A stretch of 64,000 bases of DNA from Pseudomonadota bacterium. Lineage in GTDB: Bacteria > Pseudomonadota > Alphaproteobacteria > Azospirillales > Azospirillaceae. The notes beneath the pieces are model-generated. The model saw nothing but the letters and a program-made list of their open reading frames with translations, was not told the origin of the DNA and ran no database searches. Location of the stretch: the NCBI GenBank assembly GCA_023423695.1, contig JAFAFA010000054.1, positions 1-64,000 on the forward strand. Direction: 5' to 3'. The number at the start of each line of letters is the position of its first letter. Positions within the stretch are counted from its first letter, which is position 1. Shown here in pieces: positions 36,429 to 45,605 of the stretch. The position numbers and the translations under genes were made by a program.

Positions 36429-37001
36429 ATGCCCGCCCTCCGCCACGGACAGCGCCTGATCCTCGCCCTGGCGATGCTGATCGCCGCCGCTCCGGCGGCC
36501 GCCGCGGACAACAGGCCCTTCCAGGAGTTCGACGAGACCTTCAAGTCCTGGAGGCTCTACTGCCAGCTCTGGACCGGCACGCGACAGGTCGAGTGCGAAC
36601 TGACCGCCCGCGGCACCAACGACCGCACCGCCCGGCTGGTCTGGCTGCGCTCGACGGAGAAATGGCGCGAGGGGCTGCGGTTCCGGGTTTCCGCCGAATC
36701 GTTGGATCTCGACAGGTTGGTGCGGGTCTGGGCCGATCGCGCGGTGTTCAAGCCGGACTCCCCCTGCAAGCCCTACCGGTTCGAGACCAACACCTGTGCC
36801 GTGACCGATCCCGACATCAACCGCCGCATGGTGGAGCGGATCGCCCCGGCGCCGGAGGTCTCCATCGTCGGCCAGTCGCCGGCCGGCGAGAAGACGGAGG
36901 TGCGTTTCCCCCTCGCCGGCTTCCGCGAGGCGGTGGAGCGCAGCGACGCCGTCCGCGCGATGGCGGGCAGGCCATGGGCGACGAGCCCCGACGCGGATTG
37001 A
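36429..37001 (+). CDS. Exported protein, weakly IalB-like
   Basis: The 190-residue product has a signal peptide (MPALRHGQRLILALAMLIAA, cleavage near AAA-DNR). The mature part carries SWRLYCQLWTGTRQVECELT and Cys pairs at SPCKPYRF and TNTCAV. The W…C…C…R spacing recalls the invasion-associated locus B fold, but the match is weak. It is probably periplasmic. It precedes rnr by 48 bases, and a poly-C tract lies in its leader. Confidence 0.62.
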   Translation: MPALRHGQRLILALAMLIAAAPAAAADNRPFQEFDETFKSWRLYCQLWTGTRQVECELTARGTNDRTARLVWLRSTEKWREGLRFRVSAESLDLDRLVRVWADRAVFKPDSPCKPYRFETNTCAVTDPDINRRMVERIAPAPEVSIVGQSPAGEKTEVRFPLAGFREAVERSDAVRAMAGRPWATSPDAD

Positions 37002-37049
37002 TCCCTATATAGCCATCCCAGCGACAAGAACCGACGGACTCCCCGCCCC

Positions 37050-39206
37050 GTGACCGACAGCCATTTCCCCGGCAAGGACGCCATTCTCGCCTATATCCGG
37101 TCCAGCACCACCCCCGTCGGCAAGCGCGAGATCGCCCGCGCCTTCAAGCTGTCCGGATCGGCCGACCGCGAGATGCTGAAGGACCTGCTGCGCGAGTTGG
37201 AGGCCGATGGCGCGGTTGAGCGCGGACGCAACAAGCGCATGGCCCCGCCGCAGTCCCTGCCGGCCGTCGCCGTGCTTCTGATCACCGGCGTCGATGCCGA
37301 CGGCGAATTGTCGGCCCGCCCGCTGACCTGGACCGGCGAGGGCAACCCGCCGCGCATCTTCCTGCTGCCCGAAAAGAAATCGCGGGGCGAGGACAAGCCG
37401 TTGACGGTCGGCGACACGCTGCTGGGCAAGCTGGCCCGCATCAACGACCGCCTCTACGAGGCCCGCGTCATCCGCCGCATTGATGGCGAGCGAGAGGGCC
37501 GCATCCTCGGCGTCTACCGGCCGAGCGCCGACGGCGGGCGCATCCATCCCACCGACCGCCGCCACAAGACCGAATTTCTGGTGCTGCCGCCCAACCGCGG
37601 CGACGCGGAGGCCGGCGACCTCGTCTTCGCCGACATCCTGCCGGCCGGGCGCGCCGGCCAGCCGCAAGCCCGCGTGGTGGAACGGCTGGGCTCCACCGAC
37701 GAGCCGCGCGCCTTCAGCCTGATCGCCATCCATGCCCACGGCATCCCCACCGTGTTCCCGCACGCCGCCTTGCGCGAGGCGGAACTGGCGGCGGTGCCGG
37801 CGCTGATGCAGCGGGAGGACTTGCGCGACATCCCGCTGGTGACCATCGACGGCGCCGACGCCCGCGACTTCGACGATGCCGTCTGGGCCGAGCCCGACAG
37901 CGACCCGGAGAACCCGGAAGGCTGGCACCTGATCGTCGCCATCGCCGACGTGTCCTATTACGTGCGCCCCGGTTCGGCGCTCGACCGGGCGGGCTACGAG
38001 CGCGGCAACTCCGTGTACTTCCCCGACCGTGTCGTGCCGATGCTGCCGGAGGCGCTGTCGAACGGGCTGTGCTCGCTACGGCCGGGGGAGGACCGCGCCT
38101 GTCTCGCCTTCCACCTGTGGATCGACCGCAACGGTGTGCTGATCCGGCACCGGCTGGTCCGCGGCCTCATGCGGTCGGCGGCGCGGCTGACCTATGAACA
38201 GGTGCAGGACTGCCACAATGGCCGGCCGGACGAGGTGACGGCGCCGCTGGCCGAAAGCGTGATCGCTCCGCTTTTCGGCGCCTATGCCCGGCTGGCCGCC
38301 GCCCGTGGCAAGCGCGGGACACTGGAACTGGATCTGCCGGAACGCCGCGTCCGCATCGACGAGCGCGGACGGGTCGCCGAGATCGCGGTGCGCGAACGCC
38401 ACGACAGTCATCGGCTGATCGAGGAGTTCATGATCGCCGCCAACGTCGCGGCGGCGGAGGTGCTGGAACGGCGCACCATGCCCGGCCTCTACCGCATCCA
38501 CGATCGTCCTTCGATGGACAAGATGGAGGCGCTGCGCGGCTTCCTCGCCGACATCGGGCACCCGCTGGGCAAGAGCGCCGACCTGACGCCCAGCCATTTC
38601 ACCCGCATCCTGCGCAAGGTGGAGGGCACGTCGCACGCGCCTCTGGTCAGCGAGGTGATCCTGCGCGCCCAGGCCCAGGCCGCCTACAGCCCCGACAACA
38701 TCGGTCATTTCGGGCTGGCCCTGCACCGCTACGCCCATTTCACCTCGCCGATCCGCCGCTATGCCGACCTGATCGTCCACCGGGCGCTGATCCGCACCCT
38801 GGGACTGGGCGTCGGCGGGCTGGACGACGAGACGCTGGGCCGGCTGGCGGAGATCGGGGAGCATCTGTCCGGCACCGAACGCCGTGCCGCCGCCGCGGAG
38901 CGCGACGCGGTGGACCGCTACACCGCCGCCTTCCTGGCCGACCGGGTGGGAGAGCGCTTCAGCGGCCGCATCGCCGGCGTCAGCCGATTCGGGCTGTTCG
39001 TCCGGTTGGACGAGAGCGGCGCCGACGGGCTGATCCCCGCCAGCACCCTGCCCGACGACAGGTACGAGCATGACGAGGCGGCGCACGCCCTGGTCGGGCA
39101 GCGTACGGGCCGCACATATCGTCTCAGCAGCCCGGTCAAAGTGGTCCTGGTTGAGGCCGATCCGGTCAGCGGCAGCATGCTTTTCCGGCTGGCCGACCCC
39201 GGCTGA
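37050..39206 (+). CDS. rnr: Ribonuclease R
   Basis: RNase R is a processive 3'-5' exoribonuclease that degrades structured RNA. The 718-residue product has an N-terminal helix-turn-helix-like region, cold-shock-like domains (about residues 70-245) and an RNB domain. The active site is IDGADARDFDDAVW, with acidic residues Asp267, Asp273, Asp275 and Asp276. A C-terminal S1 domain reads GERFSGRIAGVSRFGLFVRL. It starts at GTG. The basic C-terminal tail common in enterobacterial RNase R is absent. Confidence 0.95.
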   Translation: MTDSHFPGKDAILAYIRSSTTPVGKREIARAFKLSGSADREMLKDLLRELEADGAVERGRNKRMAPPQSLPAVAVLLITGVDADGELSARPLTWTGEGNPPRIFLLPEKKSRGEDKPLTVGDTLLGKLARINDRLYEARVIRRIDGEREGRILGVYRPSADGGRIHPTDRRHKTEFLVLPPNRGDAEAGDLVFADILPAGRAGQPQARVVERLGSTDEPRAFSLIAIHAHGIPTVFPHAALREAELAAVPALMQREDLRDIPLVTIDGADARDFDDAVWAEPDSDPENPEGWHLIVAIADVSYYVRPGSALDRAGYERGNSVYFPDRVVPMLPEALSNGLCSLRPGEDRACLAFHLWIDRNGVLIRHRLVRGLMRSAARLTYEQVQDCHNGRPDEVTAPLAESVIAPLFGAYARLAAARGKRGTLELDLPERRVRIDERGRVAEIAVRERHDSHRLIEEFMIAANVAAAEVLERRTMPGLYRIHDRPSMDKMEALRGFLADIGHPLGKSADLTPSHFTRILRKVEGTSHAPLVSEVILRAQAQAAYSPDNIGHFGLALHRYAHFTSPIRRYADLIVHRALIRTLGLGVGGLDDETLGRLAEIGEHLSGTERRAAAAERDAVDRYTAAFLADRVGERFSGRIAGVSRFGLFVRLDESGADGLIPASTLPDDRYEHDEAAHALVGQRTGRTYRLSSPVKVVLVEADPVSGSMLFRLADPG

Positions 39207-39338
39207 CCCCCGGTCTCCATCCGACACCGTTGCTCAACGGCAACGCTTAAGCAGTGTGACGAATTGGTGGCGGACTCGTGGCAAAGCCAAGGGTTTGCTC
39301 CTGCCGCACCATACAAGCGTGGCCTTGGCGACACAGGC

Positions 39339-39383
39339 CGGGACAATCCGCAACATTGCGAATCGCTTCGCAATTTTGTCCCG
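39339..39383. other. Nested inverted repeat downstream of rnr
   Basis: An outer stem CGGGACAA/TTGTCCCG encloses an inner stem ATTGCGAA/TTCGCAAT. It lies in the 346-base gap between rnr and the S41 protease; no gene is visible in the rest of that gap. It may be a terminator-like or RNA-stabilising structure, but no T-run follows. Confidence 0.55.
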
Positions 39384-39552
39384 CACGCCCTCCTGACCGA
39401 AGGTGTATCTATCACCCATCCGGGACCGGCATCATCCTCGTCCGGTCCGGCTGCAGGAAAGGGAGGCCGCGGTTCGCCCCATGGCCAGTTGCGATCACAG
39501 CGCGTGCGATCACACCGTACCGTCACGCGTGTCGCCGTTTCGGATCCCAGCG

Positions 39553-41133
39553 ATGTCGAGCCTGACGCACCGCCTGCGCCGCTCCATCCGCCATTCCACC
39601 CTCCAGCTTTCGGCCGCGGCGCTCCTCGCCTCCACCGCGGTCGCAGCACCCACCCAATCCCTTCCGGCCAGCGCCCCGCCGCCCGTCAGCGAGCAGGTCT
39701 TCGCCGTCGGCTTCGGCAAGATCGCCGAGGTGTATCTGGATGCCGTGTCCTTCAACCGCCTGGGCATGGACGGTCTGAAGGGCCTGAGCGCCCTCGATCC
39801 CGCCGTGGCGGTGGAGCGCGCCGGCAGCACCGTACGCCTGTACGTGTCGGGCACTCTGGCCGCGGAGTACGGGGCGGCGCCGGACGCCGATGCCGGCGGC
39901 TGGGCGGCGCTGACCACCCGCGTCATCGACCGCGCGCGCAGCCACTCTCCCGTCCTGTCGAAGGCGACGCCGGAACGGCTGTACCAGGTGGTGTTCGACG
40001 GCATCACCGCCGATCTCGACGGCTATTCCCGCTACACCGGCGTCCAGCGCGCGACCAACGAGCGGGCGCAGCGCGAAGGCTATGGCGGCGTCGGCATCTC
40101 GCTGGACAGCAACGCCAACGGCCGCGTGACCGTGCATGACATCATGCCGCACAGCCCGGCCGAACGCGCCGGCATCATCGACGGCGAACAGCTTCTGGCG
40201 ATCGACGGCGACCTGACGGCGCGGATGACCTCGGCCGAGATGCGCGACCGGCTGCGCGGCCCGACCGGCACCCTTGTCACGCTGACCGTCGCCCGCGACA
40301 ACGGCTCCCCGCGCCGCCTGCCGCTGCGGCGGGAGCGGGTGGTGCCCAACACCATCACCTACTCGCTGTCCGGCGACGTCGGCATCGTCAAGCTCGACCG
40401 TTTCAACGCCACCACCGCTTCCAGCCTGCGGACGGCGGTCAACGCCATCCGCCAGACCGCCGGCCCGACCCTGAACGGGATGGTGCTGGACCTGCGCGGC
40501 AATCCGGGCGGGCTGCTGGACCAGGCGGTCGCGGTGGCGGACCTGTTCATGCGCCGCGGCCGGATCATCTCCACCGAAGGACGCAACCCGGAAAGCCGCC
40601 AGCGCTTCGACGCCAACCCCGACGATCTGCTGGACGGGCTGCCGCTGGTGGTGCTGGTCGACGGCCGCTCCGCCTCCTCCGCCGAGGTTGTGGCGTCGGC
40701 ACTGCAGGACTCGGGCCGTGCGGTGGTGGTGGGCGCGTCCAGCTACGGCAAGGGCAGCGTCCAGACCGTCACCCGGCTGCCCAATGACGGCGAGCTGTTC
40801 CTGACCTGGAGCCGCATCTACACGCCGGCCGGCTACACCCTGCACCGCCAGGGCGTGCAGCCCACCGTCTGCACCAGCCGGGCCGGCCAGACCGATCCGG
40901 AAGCCCTGTTGTCCGATCTGCGCGAAGGAAAGCTGCGCCCGGCGCAGATCGCCAGCTGGCGGTCCAAGGCGGCCGACGACGAGCATGCGCTGAGCGCCCT
41001 GCGCGAAGCCTGCCCGTGGAAGGAGCATGAGCCGGACCTGGACCTGAAGGTCGCCATGCGGCTGCTGGCCGAGCCGGCGCTGTACCAGCGCGCGGTCGCC
41101 AGCGCCGTGGTCAACACGGTGGCGGAGCGCTGA
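39553..41133 (+). CDS. S41 family C-terminal processing peptidase
   Basis: The 526-residue product has a signal peptide (ending TAVAA-PTQ), a PDZ domain (about residues 175-260, GYGGVGISLDSNANGRVTVH), and an S41 protease domain. The catalytic dyad reads as Ser375 in VDGRSASSAEVV and Lys400 in SSYGKGSVQ, 25 residues apart as in CtpA. It is probably periplasmic, trimming proteins at their C-termini. The ATG at 39553 was chosen because it begins the signal peptide; the open frame extends 50 codons upstream. Confidence 0.92.
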   Translation: MSSLTHRLRRSIRHSTLQLSAAALLASTAVAAPTQSLPASAPPPVSEQVFAVGFGKIAEVYLDAVSFNRLGMDGLKGLSALDPAVAVERAGSTVRLYVSGTLAAEYGAAPDADAGGWAALTTRVIDRARSHSPVLSKATPERLYQVVFDGITADLDGYSRYTGVQRATNERAQREGYGGVGISLDSNANGRVTVHDIMPHSPAERAGIIDGEQLLAIDGDLTARMTSAEMRDRLRGPTGTLVTLTVARDNGSPRRLPLRRERVVPNTITYSLSGDVGIVKLDRFNATTASSLRTAVNAIRQTAGPTLNGMVLDLRGNPGGLLDQAVAVADLFMRRGRIISTEGRNPESRQRFDANPDDLLDGLPLVVLVDGRSASSAEVVASALQDSGRAVVVGASSYGKGSVQTVTRLPNDGELFLTWSRIYTPAGYTLHRQGVQPTVCTSRAGQTDPEALLSDLREGKLRPAQIASWRSKAADDEHALSALREACPWKEHEPDLDLKVAMRLLAEPALYQRAVASAVVNTVAER

Positions 41134-41200
41134 GTCCCGCCACGAAGCGACAGGCCCTGTGGCAATCGAAGTCGGACACCGATATCACCGCCCATAAGGC

Positions 41201-41228
41201 TTGACATTGCGGCGTCAGACGGTATTTT
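41201..41228 (+). promoter_or_regulatory. Sigma-70-type promoter of rpmG
   Basis: TTGACA (41201-41206) and TATTTT (41223-41228) are separated by 16 bases, about 63 bases upstream of the rpmG start. Confidence 0.65.
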
Positions 41229-41291
41229 CCGCCGCTACGACGCCGCCCCGCCGGGCCGGCGGGGCACGGATTTTTTGTCGGGATCGAGATC

Positions 41292-41459
41292 ATGGCCAAG
41301 CAGAACACCGTCCTCATCAAGCTGGTGAGCACGGCTGACACCGGTTTCTTCTACGTGAAGAAGAAGAACCCGAAGAAGACCACCGAGAAGCTGTCGTTCC
41401 GCAAGTACGACCCGGTGGCGCGCAAGCACGTCGAGTTCAAGGAAGCCAAGATCAAGTAA
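41292..41459 (+). CDS. rpmG: 50S ribosomal protein L33
   Basis: The 55-residue product reads MAKQNTVLIKLVSTADTGFF, then YVKKKNPKKTTEKLSFRKYD and PVARKHVEFKEAKIK, a complete alphaproteobacterial L33 of the type without zinc-binding cysteines. It has its own promoter (41201-41228) and terminator (41495-41524), so it is monocistronic. Confidence 0.97.
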   Translation: MAKQNTVLIKLVSTADTGFFYVKKKNPKKTTEKLSFRKYDPVARKHVEFKEAKIK

Positions 41460-41494
41460 GTCTTGTCCGACACTGAGCTGTGCTTCGAATGAAC

Positions 41495-41524
41495 AAGGCC
41501 GCCTTCTCGGGCGGCCTTTTCGTT
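41495..41524 (+). terminator. Terminator of rpmG
   Basis: AAGGCCGCC pairs with GGCGGCCTT across TTCTCG, followed by TTCGTTTT, 35 bases after the stop codon. Confidence 0.9.
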
Positions 41525-41682
41525 TTGGGTTCGAGGCTATGCATTTCCCGCACCGGAGTTGGTGCGGCATCCAGTCGCTGCCACTATTTGCGGTGACCGT
41601 CACACCACGGATGCATGTATTCCAAACGGAACACTTCGGGCGGACACTCTTCGGACGGTAACCGACTCCGGAGGGACCGACC

Positions 41683-43020
41683 ATGCCCGACACGCATCTC
41701 ATCCCGCCCGCCGGCCCGCTTGCCGACTCCGGCGCGACCATGCCGGACGGCGACCGGCGGCAGGCTCTCGCGGCCCGTTTCCAGAAGGCGCGCGCACGCA
41801 CGGCGGAACTGGTCGCCACCCTGTCGCCGGAAGACCTGATGGTCCAGACCGTCCCCGACGGCGCCCCGGCGAAATGGCACCTCGCCCATACCAGCTGGCT
41901 GTTCGAGGTGGCGGTGCTGATCCCCTTCAGCCCGGGCTACCGCCCCTTCGATCCCGTCTTCCTCGACCTGTTCGCGGCGCGCGGTGAGCGATGCGCCGCT
42001 CCGCCCCGCATGCTGTCCCGTCCCAGCGCCGCGGAGATCATGCGCCACCGCGACCAGATCAACGCCGCGGTGCTGCATCTGATCGAGCAGGTCGACGACG
42101 GGCTGTGGGACGCGGTCGAACCGGCGCTGGTGATGGCCATCGCCCACGAACGCCGTCATCAGGAGCGCATGCTCCTGCACATCAAGCACGCCCTGTGGTC
42201 CAACCCGCTGCGCCCAGCCTATGAACCGGCGCCGGACCATCCGCATCTTGGGGCACCGCCCGACGGCTGGTTGGAGCAGCCCGGTGGGCTGGTCGAAATC
42301 GGCCGCCCCGCCCCGCTCCCCGGATTCGACCATGAGGGGCCGCGCCACCGCGTCTGGCTGGATCCCTACCGGCTGGCCGCCCGCCCGGTCACCTGCGGCG
42401 AGTTCCTGGCCTTCATCGAGGCCGGCGGCTACAGCGACCGCTCGCTCTGGCTGTCCGACGGGTGGGAGGCCGCGCAGGCGGAGGGCTGGAGCGCCCCGCT
42501 TTATTGGGAGCGCGGCAGCGGCGAGCAGAGCGCGAACCGGAAAGGCGTTTCCGGGTGGCAGATCTTCACCCTCTACGGCATGCAGCCGCTAGACCCGGAC
42601 GAGCCGGTCTGCCATGTCAGCTGGTACGAAGCCCACGCCTATGCCCGCTGGGCCGGCAAGCGCCTTCCGCGCGAAGCCGAATGGGAGACGGTCGCCGCCG
42701 GCTGCGACAGCATGGGCAATCTGCTGGGCACCGGCCATCGTCACCCGCGCTGCGGCACCTGTCACGGCACCGGCCCCTGGCAGATGTGCGGCGACGTGTG
42801 GGAATGGACAGCCGACGCCTTCGCCACTTATCCGGGCTACCGCCGACCCGACGGCCCGGACGAGGCGGTCAATGGCCGACTCGCCAGCAACCGCATGGTC
42901 TTGCGTGGCGGCAGCTGCCTGACCCCCTTCGACCATGCCGGGCCCTGGACGCGGCATTACCTGCGGCCGGAGACCCGGCTGTCGGTGAGCGGATTCCGGC
43001 TGGCGGAGGATGCGGTTTAG
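41683..43020 (+). CDS. egtB: EgtB, hercynine sulfoxide synthase of ergothioneine biosynthesis
   Basis: EgtB joins a thiol (gamma-glutamylcysteine or cysteine) to hercynine with iron and oxygen. The 445-residue product has an N-terminal DinB-like domain with iron ligands His66 (KWHLAHTSWLFE) and His155/His159 (IAHERRHQERM). The C-terminal formylglycine-generating-type domain contains PVTCGEFLAFIEAGGY, CHVSWYEAHAYARWAGKRLP and GDVWEWTADAF. No egtD methyltransferase is adjacent, which is unusual since the two are often paired. An ATG with upstream GGAGGG is used. Confidence 0.92.
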   Translation: MPDTHLIPPAGPLADSGATMPDGDRRQALAARFQKARARTAELVATLSPEDLMVQTVPDGAPAKWHLAHTSWLFEVAVLIPFSPGYRPFDPVFLDLFAARGERCAAPPRMLSRPSAAEIMRHRDQINAAVLHLIEQVDDGLWDAVEPALVMAIAHERRHQERMLLHIKHALWSNPLRPAYEPAPDHPHLGAPPDGWLEQPGGLVEIGRPAPLPGFDHEGPRHRVWLDPYRLAARPVTCGEFLAFIEAGGYSDRSLWLSDGWEAAQAEGWSAPLYWERGSGEQSANRKGVSGWQIFTLYGMQPLDPDEPVCHVSWYEAHAYARWAGKRLPREAEWETVAAGCDSMGNLLGTGHRHPRCGTCHGTGPWQMCGDVWEWTADAFATYPGYRRPDGPDEAVNGRLASNRMVLRGGSCLTPFDHAGPWTRHYLRPETRLSVSGFRLAEDAV

Positions 43021-44405
43021 GAGATTTGGCCGGACGCCCCCGCCGCGCCAGCCGCCATGCCCCCGGCCACCAGCGCCCGCGCCTGCCCTTGGGTCAGGAC
43101 ACCGCGCTCGGTCAGCCGGGTGAACAGCGCGGCGGCCAGTTCGGCCACGGCCAGCGCCTCCCCCTGGGGACCGTTGCGCGGGTGATGGGACAGGCCGAAG
43201 GCAGCGGCAAGCCGGTCGGGTGAGGCGCCGGCCAGCGCCGGATCCAGCGCCGCCGCCAGCACGCCGAGATCCAGTCCTTGCGGCAGGGCGGGATCGGCGA
43301 CGCCCGCCAGCGCGGCGGACCGCGCCAGGGCGGCGAAGGCCTGGTCGATGCCGATGCCGACGGCGATGCAGTTGTGCAGCGCATCCTGGATCGCTGGCCA
43401 GACCGCGGTGAAGGGACGCTCACCCGCCACCACGGCGGTGCCGATCCCATGACGGGCGGTCGCCTCCTCCGGCACCGGATCGATCGGGTCGATCAGAAGG
43501 GCGAGCGACACGGTCGGGAAGATGCGCGATCCCGCCAGCCGCACCGTGCCGACCGCGATGACCGGACCGCTGTCCGGCTCCACCCCCGCCGTCGCCACCC
43601 ACAACGCGACGAACGGCAGTGCGGCCAGCGGCTCGTCGTCACCCAGAGGGGCGGCGGGCTGGGCCGGTCGAAGAGTGAGCGCCCGCTTGCCGGTCAATCC
43701 GGCGCCGTTGGCCATGCCGCGGGCGGGAAAGGATAGAATCACTCCGGAATTCAGGCCGAGATCAACGAGCCTTGCGGAGAGTTCGCCCTCCTCCGTCCGG
43801 CGCAGCACCGCGGAGACGGGCGCCCCGCTGCCGCGCGCCCGTTCGATGGCGCGGGCCAGATCGTCGCGCAGCAGGGCCTTGCCGATGTCGGCGCCCTCCT
43901 CCACCTCCAGCAGCCGGGCGGCGGCGGAGTTCAGCCGTTCCACCCGCCCCAGTTCGTCGATGATCAGCAACGGGTCGTCGGCAAGGACGAGGGCTGCGCG
44001 AACCGCCCGGTCCATGCGTCCGCCCCCCAGTGGCCCGCGCCCCAACGGACCATCCGCCAACGGCCCATCGCCTGCCGGCTGATCGCCGCCCCGGACGAAC
44101 CCAGCGGCGGCCTCGGCCAGACGCCCGACCTCGCCGCCGCGTCCGCCCGACCAGGGTTCCAGGTCGATGCGGTTGCGCCCGCCGGACAGGCGGTCCGCCA
44201 GGCGCTCCAGATCGCCGAAATGACGGGAAAGGCGGGAGAAGACGAACCAAACCGCCAGCAGGCCGATCCCGCAGATCGTCAGGCCGCGCGTGAAGGCGGT
44301 CCGGTCCTCCGCCGCCAGCTGCGTGATTTCCACGCCCAGAAAGACCAGCGTGGCTGCCGCCACTGCCAGCCCCAGCATCACCACGCGCCAAACGCCGCCC
44401 TTCAT
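43017..44405 (-). CDS. Membrane HAMP/PAS protein fused to a degenerate DnaQ-type exonuclease domain
   Basis: The 462-residue product has two N-terminal membrane helices (about 7-27 and 41-58) and a HAMP-like segment (~58-105). A Gly/Pro/Leu-repeat linker (113-129) leads to a PAS-like domain (~132-230) containing LLIIDELGRVERLNSAAARL. Residues 263-432 follow the DnaQ exonuclease layout, but catalytic positions look lost. FVALWVATAG stands where FxxxDxETTG is expected (Trp269, Ala271), and GPQGEALAVAEL has Glu for the last Asp; Asp354 in IGIDQAF remains. It may be a signalling or binding module rather than a nuclease. It overlaps egtB by four bases. Confidence 0.72.
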   Translation of the reverse strand: MKGGVWRVVMLGLAVAAATLVFLGVEITQLAAEDRTAFTRGLTICGIGLLAVWFVFSRLSRHFGDLERLADRLSGGRNRIDLEPWSGGRGGEVGRLAEAAAGFVRGGDQPAGDGPLADGPLGRGPLGGGRMDRAVRAALVLADDPLLIIDELGRVERLNSAAARLLEVEEGADIGKALLRDDLARAIERARGSGAPVSAVLRRTEEGELSARLVDLGLNSGVILSFPARGMANGAGLTGKRALTLRPAQPAAPLGDDEPLAALPFVALWVATAGVEPDSGPVIAVGTVRLAGSRIFPTVSLALLIDPIDPVPEEATARHGIGTAVVAGERPFTAVWPAIQDALHNCIAVGIGIDQAFAALARSAALAGVADPALPQGLDLGVLAAALDPALAGASPDRLAAAFGLSHHPRNGPQGEALAVAELAAALFTRLTERGVLTQGQARALVAGGMAAGAAGASGQIS

Positions 44406-44475
44406 CGGGCCGCCTCCCCCTCGTTGTGCCTCGACTCTAGCGGGCGGAAGGGAAACGGAGAAGCGACGTGCGTGT

Positions 44476-44652
44476 TCAGCGCGCCAGGAGGGCGACCCGC
44501 GCGCCGTCCACCTGCTCCATCAGGCCGGCCAGCGCCCCCCTGACTTCGCCCGACAGGCCGATCATCAGCAGCGCCACCACCGCCACGGCCAACGCATGGT
44601 CGAGGAAGGATCGATTCGCTTGGTTGCGGAAGAACGGACGGATCGGCGGCAT
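44476..44652 (-). CDS. Small Flp/Fap pilin-like protein
   Basis: A 58-residue protein: a basic N-terminus MPPIRPFFRNQANRSFLDHA, a single hydrophobic helix LAVAVVALLMIGL and a short amphipathic tail. The layout resembles Flp-type pilins, although the usual GATAIEYGL processing motif is not present. It lies 70 bases upstream of the HAMP/PAS gene in the same direction, and 380 bases from a divergent TadG-like gene, which supports a pilus-related reading. Length alone makes the call tentative. Confidence 0.48.
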   Translation of the reverse strand: MPPIRPFFRNQANRSFLDHALAVAVVALLMIGLSGEVRGALAGLMEQVDGARVALLAR

Positions 44653-45031
44653 CGCAGGCTGGCTCCGGCGCAGGAAGAAGATGTGGAATTGACGGGCGGC
44701 ACCAGCCTACCGGCGGAAAAGCCCAACGAATGCTTAACGGCGCGGGAACCAGGCGGCTTGTCCTGCTTTTGACACCGGCGAATCGCGATTCTCGGGCGTT
44801 CTTCAAAGTCGAGACCACGGTTTTCGCTTCATGCCGGTCGAGTTACCCTATGTTGCTGCCTCTGCAAACCCGGATTACCGCCTTTGCGTAAAATACATGG
44901 CAACTCCAGACCAATCTTTTGCTATCGCTCTGTTGCATTTCCTGGTTTGCCTGCTTGTCGGATGATGCTAAGAGTAGGTCATCCAGCGACAACACTCCTT
45001 TCCGCATAGGCAATTCCTTGGGAGGCCGGCA
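44653..45031. other. 379-base divergent intergenic region, low GC
   Basis: No convincing gene is seen. The right two-thirds (about 44820-45010) is clearly lower in GC than the flanking genes. A short minus-strand frame (start 45007) has a fair ribosome site but no recognisable product. The region probably carries the promoters of the Flp-like and TadG-like genes; GGGAGG at 45018-45023 serves the latter. Confidence 0.5.
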
Positions 45032-45481
45032 ATGACTTTGGTCTATCGTCCCCTGCCCTATGGCGGGCACGAAGACCGGCGGACAGGTCGCCACCTGCTC
45101 CTGGTGGTGGCTCTGATCCTTGCCATTCCGACCGTGCTCGGTGCCGGCTGCACCGTCGACGCCCTGCGCAGCTATGCGGTGGAGGCGCGGCTGGCACAGG
45201 CGGTCGATGCCGCGGCCCTGGCCGGCGGGCGGGTGATGTTCGACTCACAGCGTGACGGACACATCCGCAGCTTCTTCGACAAGGCCTTTCCCAGGGGCTT
45301 CCTGGGATCGGACCTGTCTCCCCTGACGATCGCGGAGGACGCGGCGGCCGGCACCCTCACGGTCAGCGCCCACGCCACCGTCAACGCCATCTTCCTGCGC
45401 CTGTTCGGCAAGAAGGAAGTCACGGTGGAGGCGCAATCGGTCGTCCGCCGCGGCCACCACGCGCGCGGCAAGCTGCAGTAA
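45032..45481 (+). CDS. TadG/TadE-like pilus assembly protein (short)
   Basis: The 149-residue product has an N-terminal hydrophobic helix (LLLVVALILAIPTVLGAGCT) followed by ARLAQAVDAAALAGGRVM, the pattern of the putative Flp-pilus assembly TadE/TadG N-terminus. Full TadG is usually 400 residues or more with a von Willebrand domain, so this is a short member. It may act with the Flp-like pilin at 44476-44652, though no tad ATPase genes are in the window. Confidence 0.68.
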   Translation: MTLVYRPLPYGGHEDRRTGRHLLLVVALILAIPTVLGAGCTVDALRSYAVEARLAQAVDAAALAGGRVMFDSQRDGHIRSFFDKAFPRGFLGSDLSPLTIAEDAAAGTLTVSAHATVNAIFLRLFGKKEVTVEAQSVVRRGHHARGKLQ

Positions 45482-45605
45482 GCCCCCCCGCCGAAACCAC
45501 CCGACCACATCGCCGATTCGCGACGCTCGCATTCGCGGAATGCAGCCCCCCGGCTTCGCCACTGCGGTAGAAGGACGGACAGCGCCCCTTCCTCCGGAGT
45601 CCGCG

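Noticed and set aside
44843..45007. Short minus-strand frame starting MRKGVLSLDDLLLASSDKQA with a fair ribosome site
   Set aside because: It lies in the low-GC promoter region of the TadG-like gene, has no recognisable family, and its alternate start extends into that gene.
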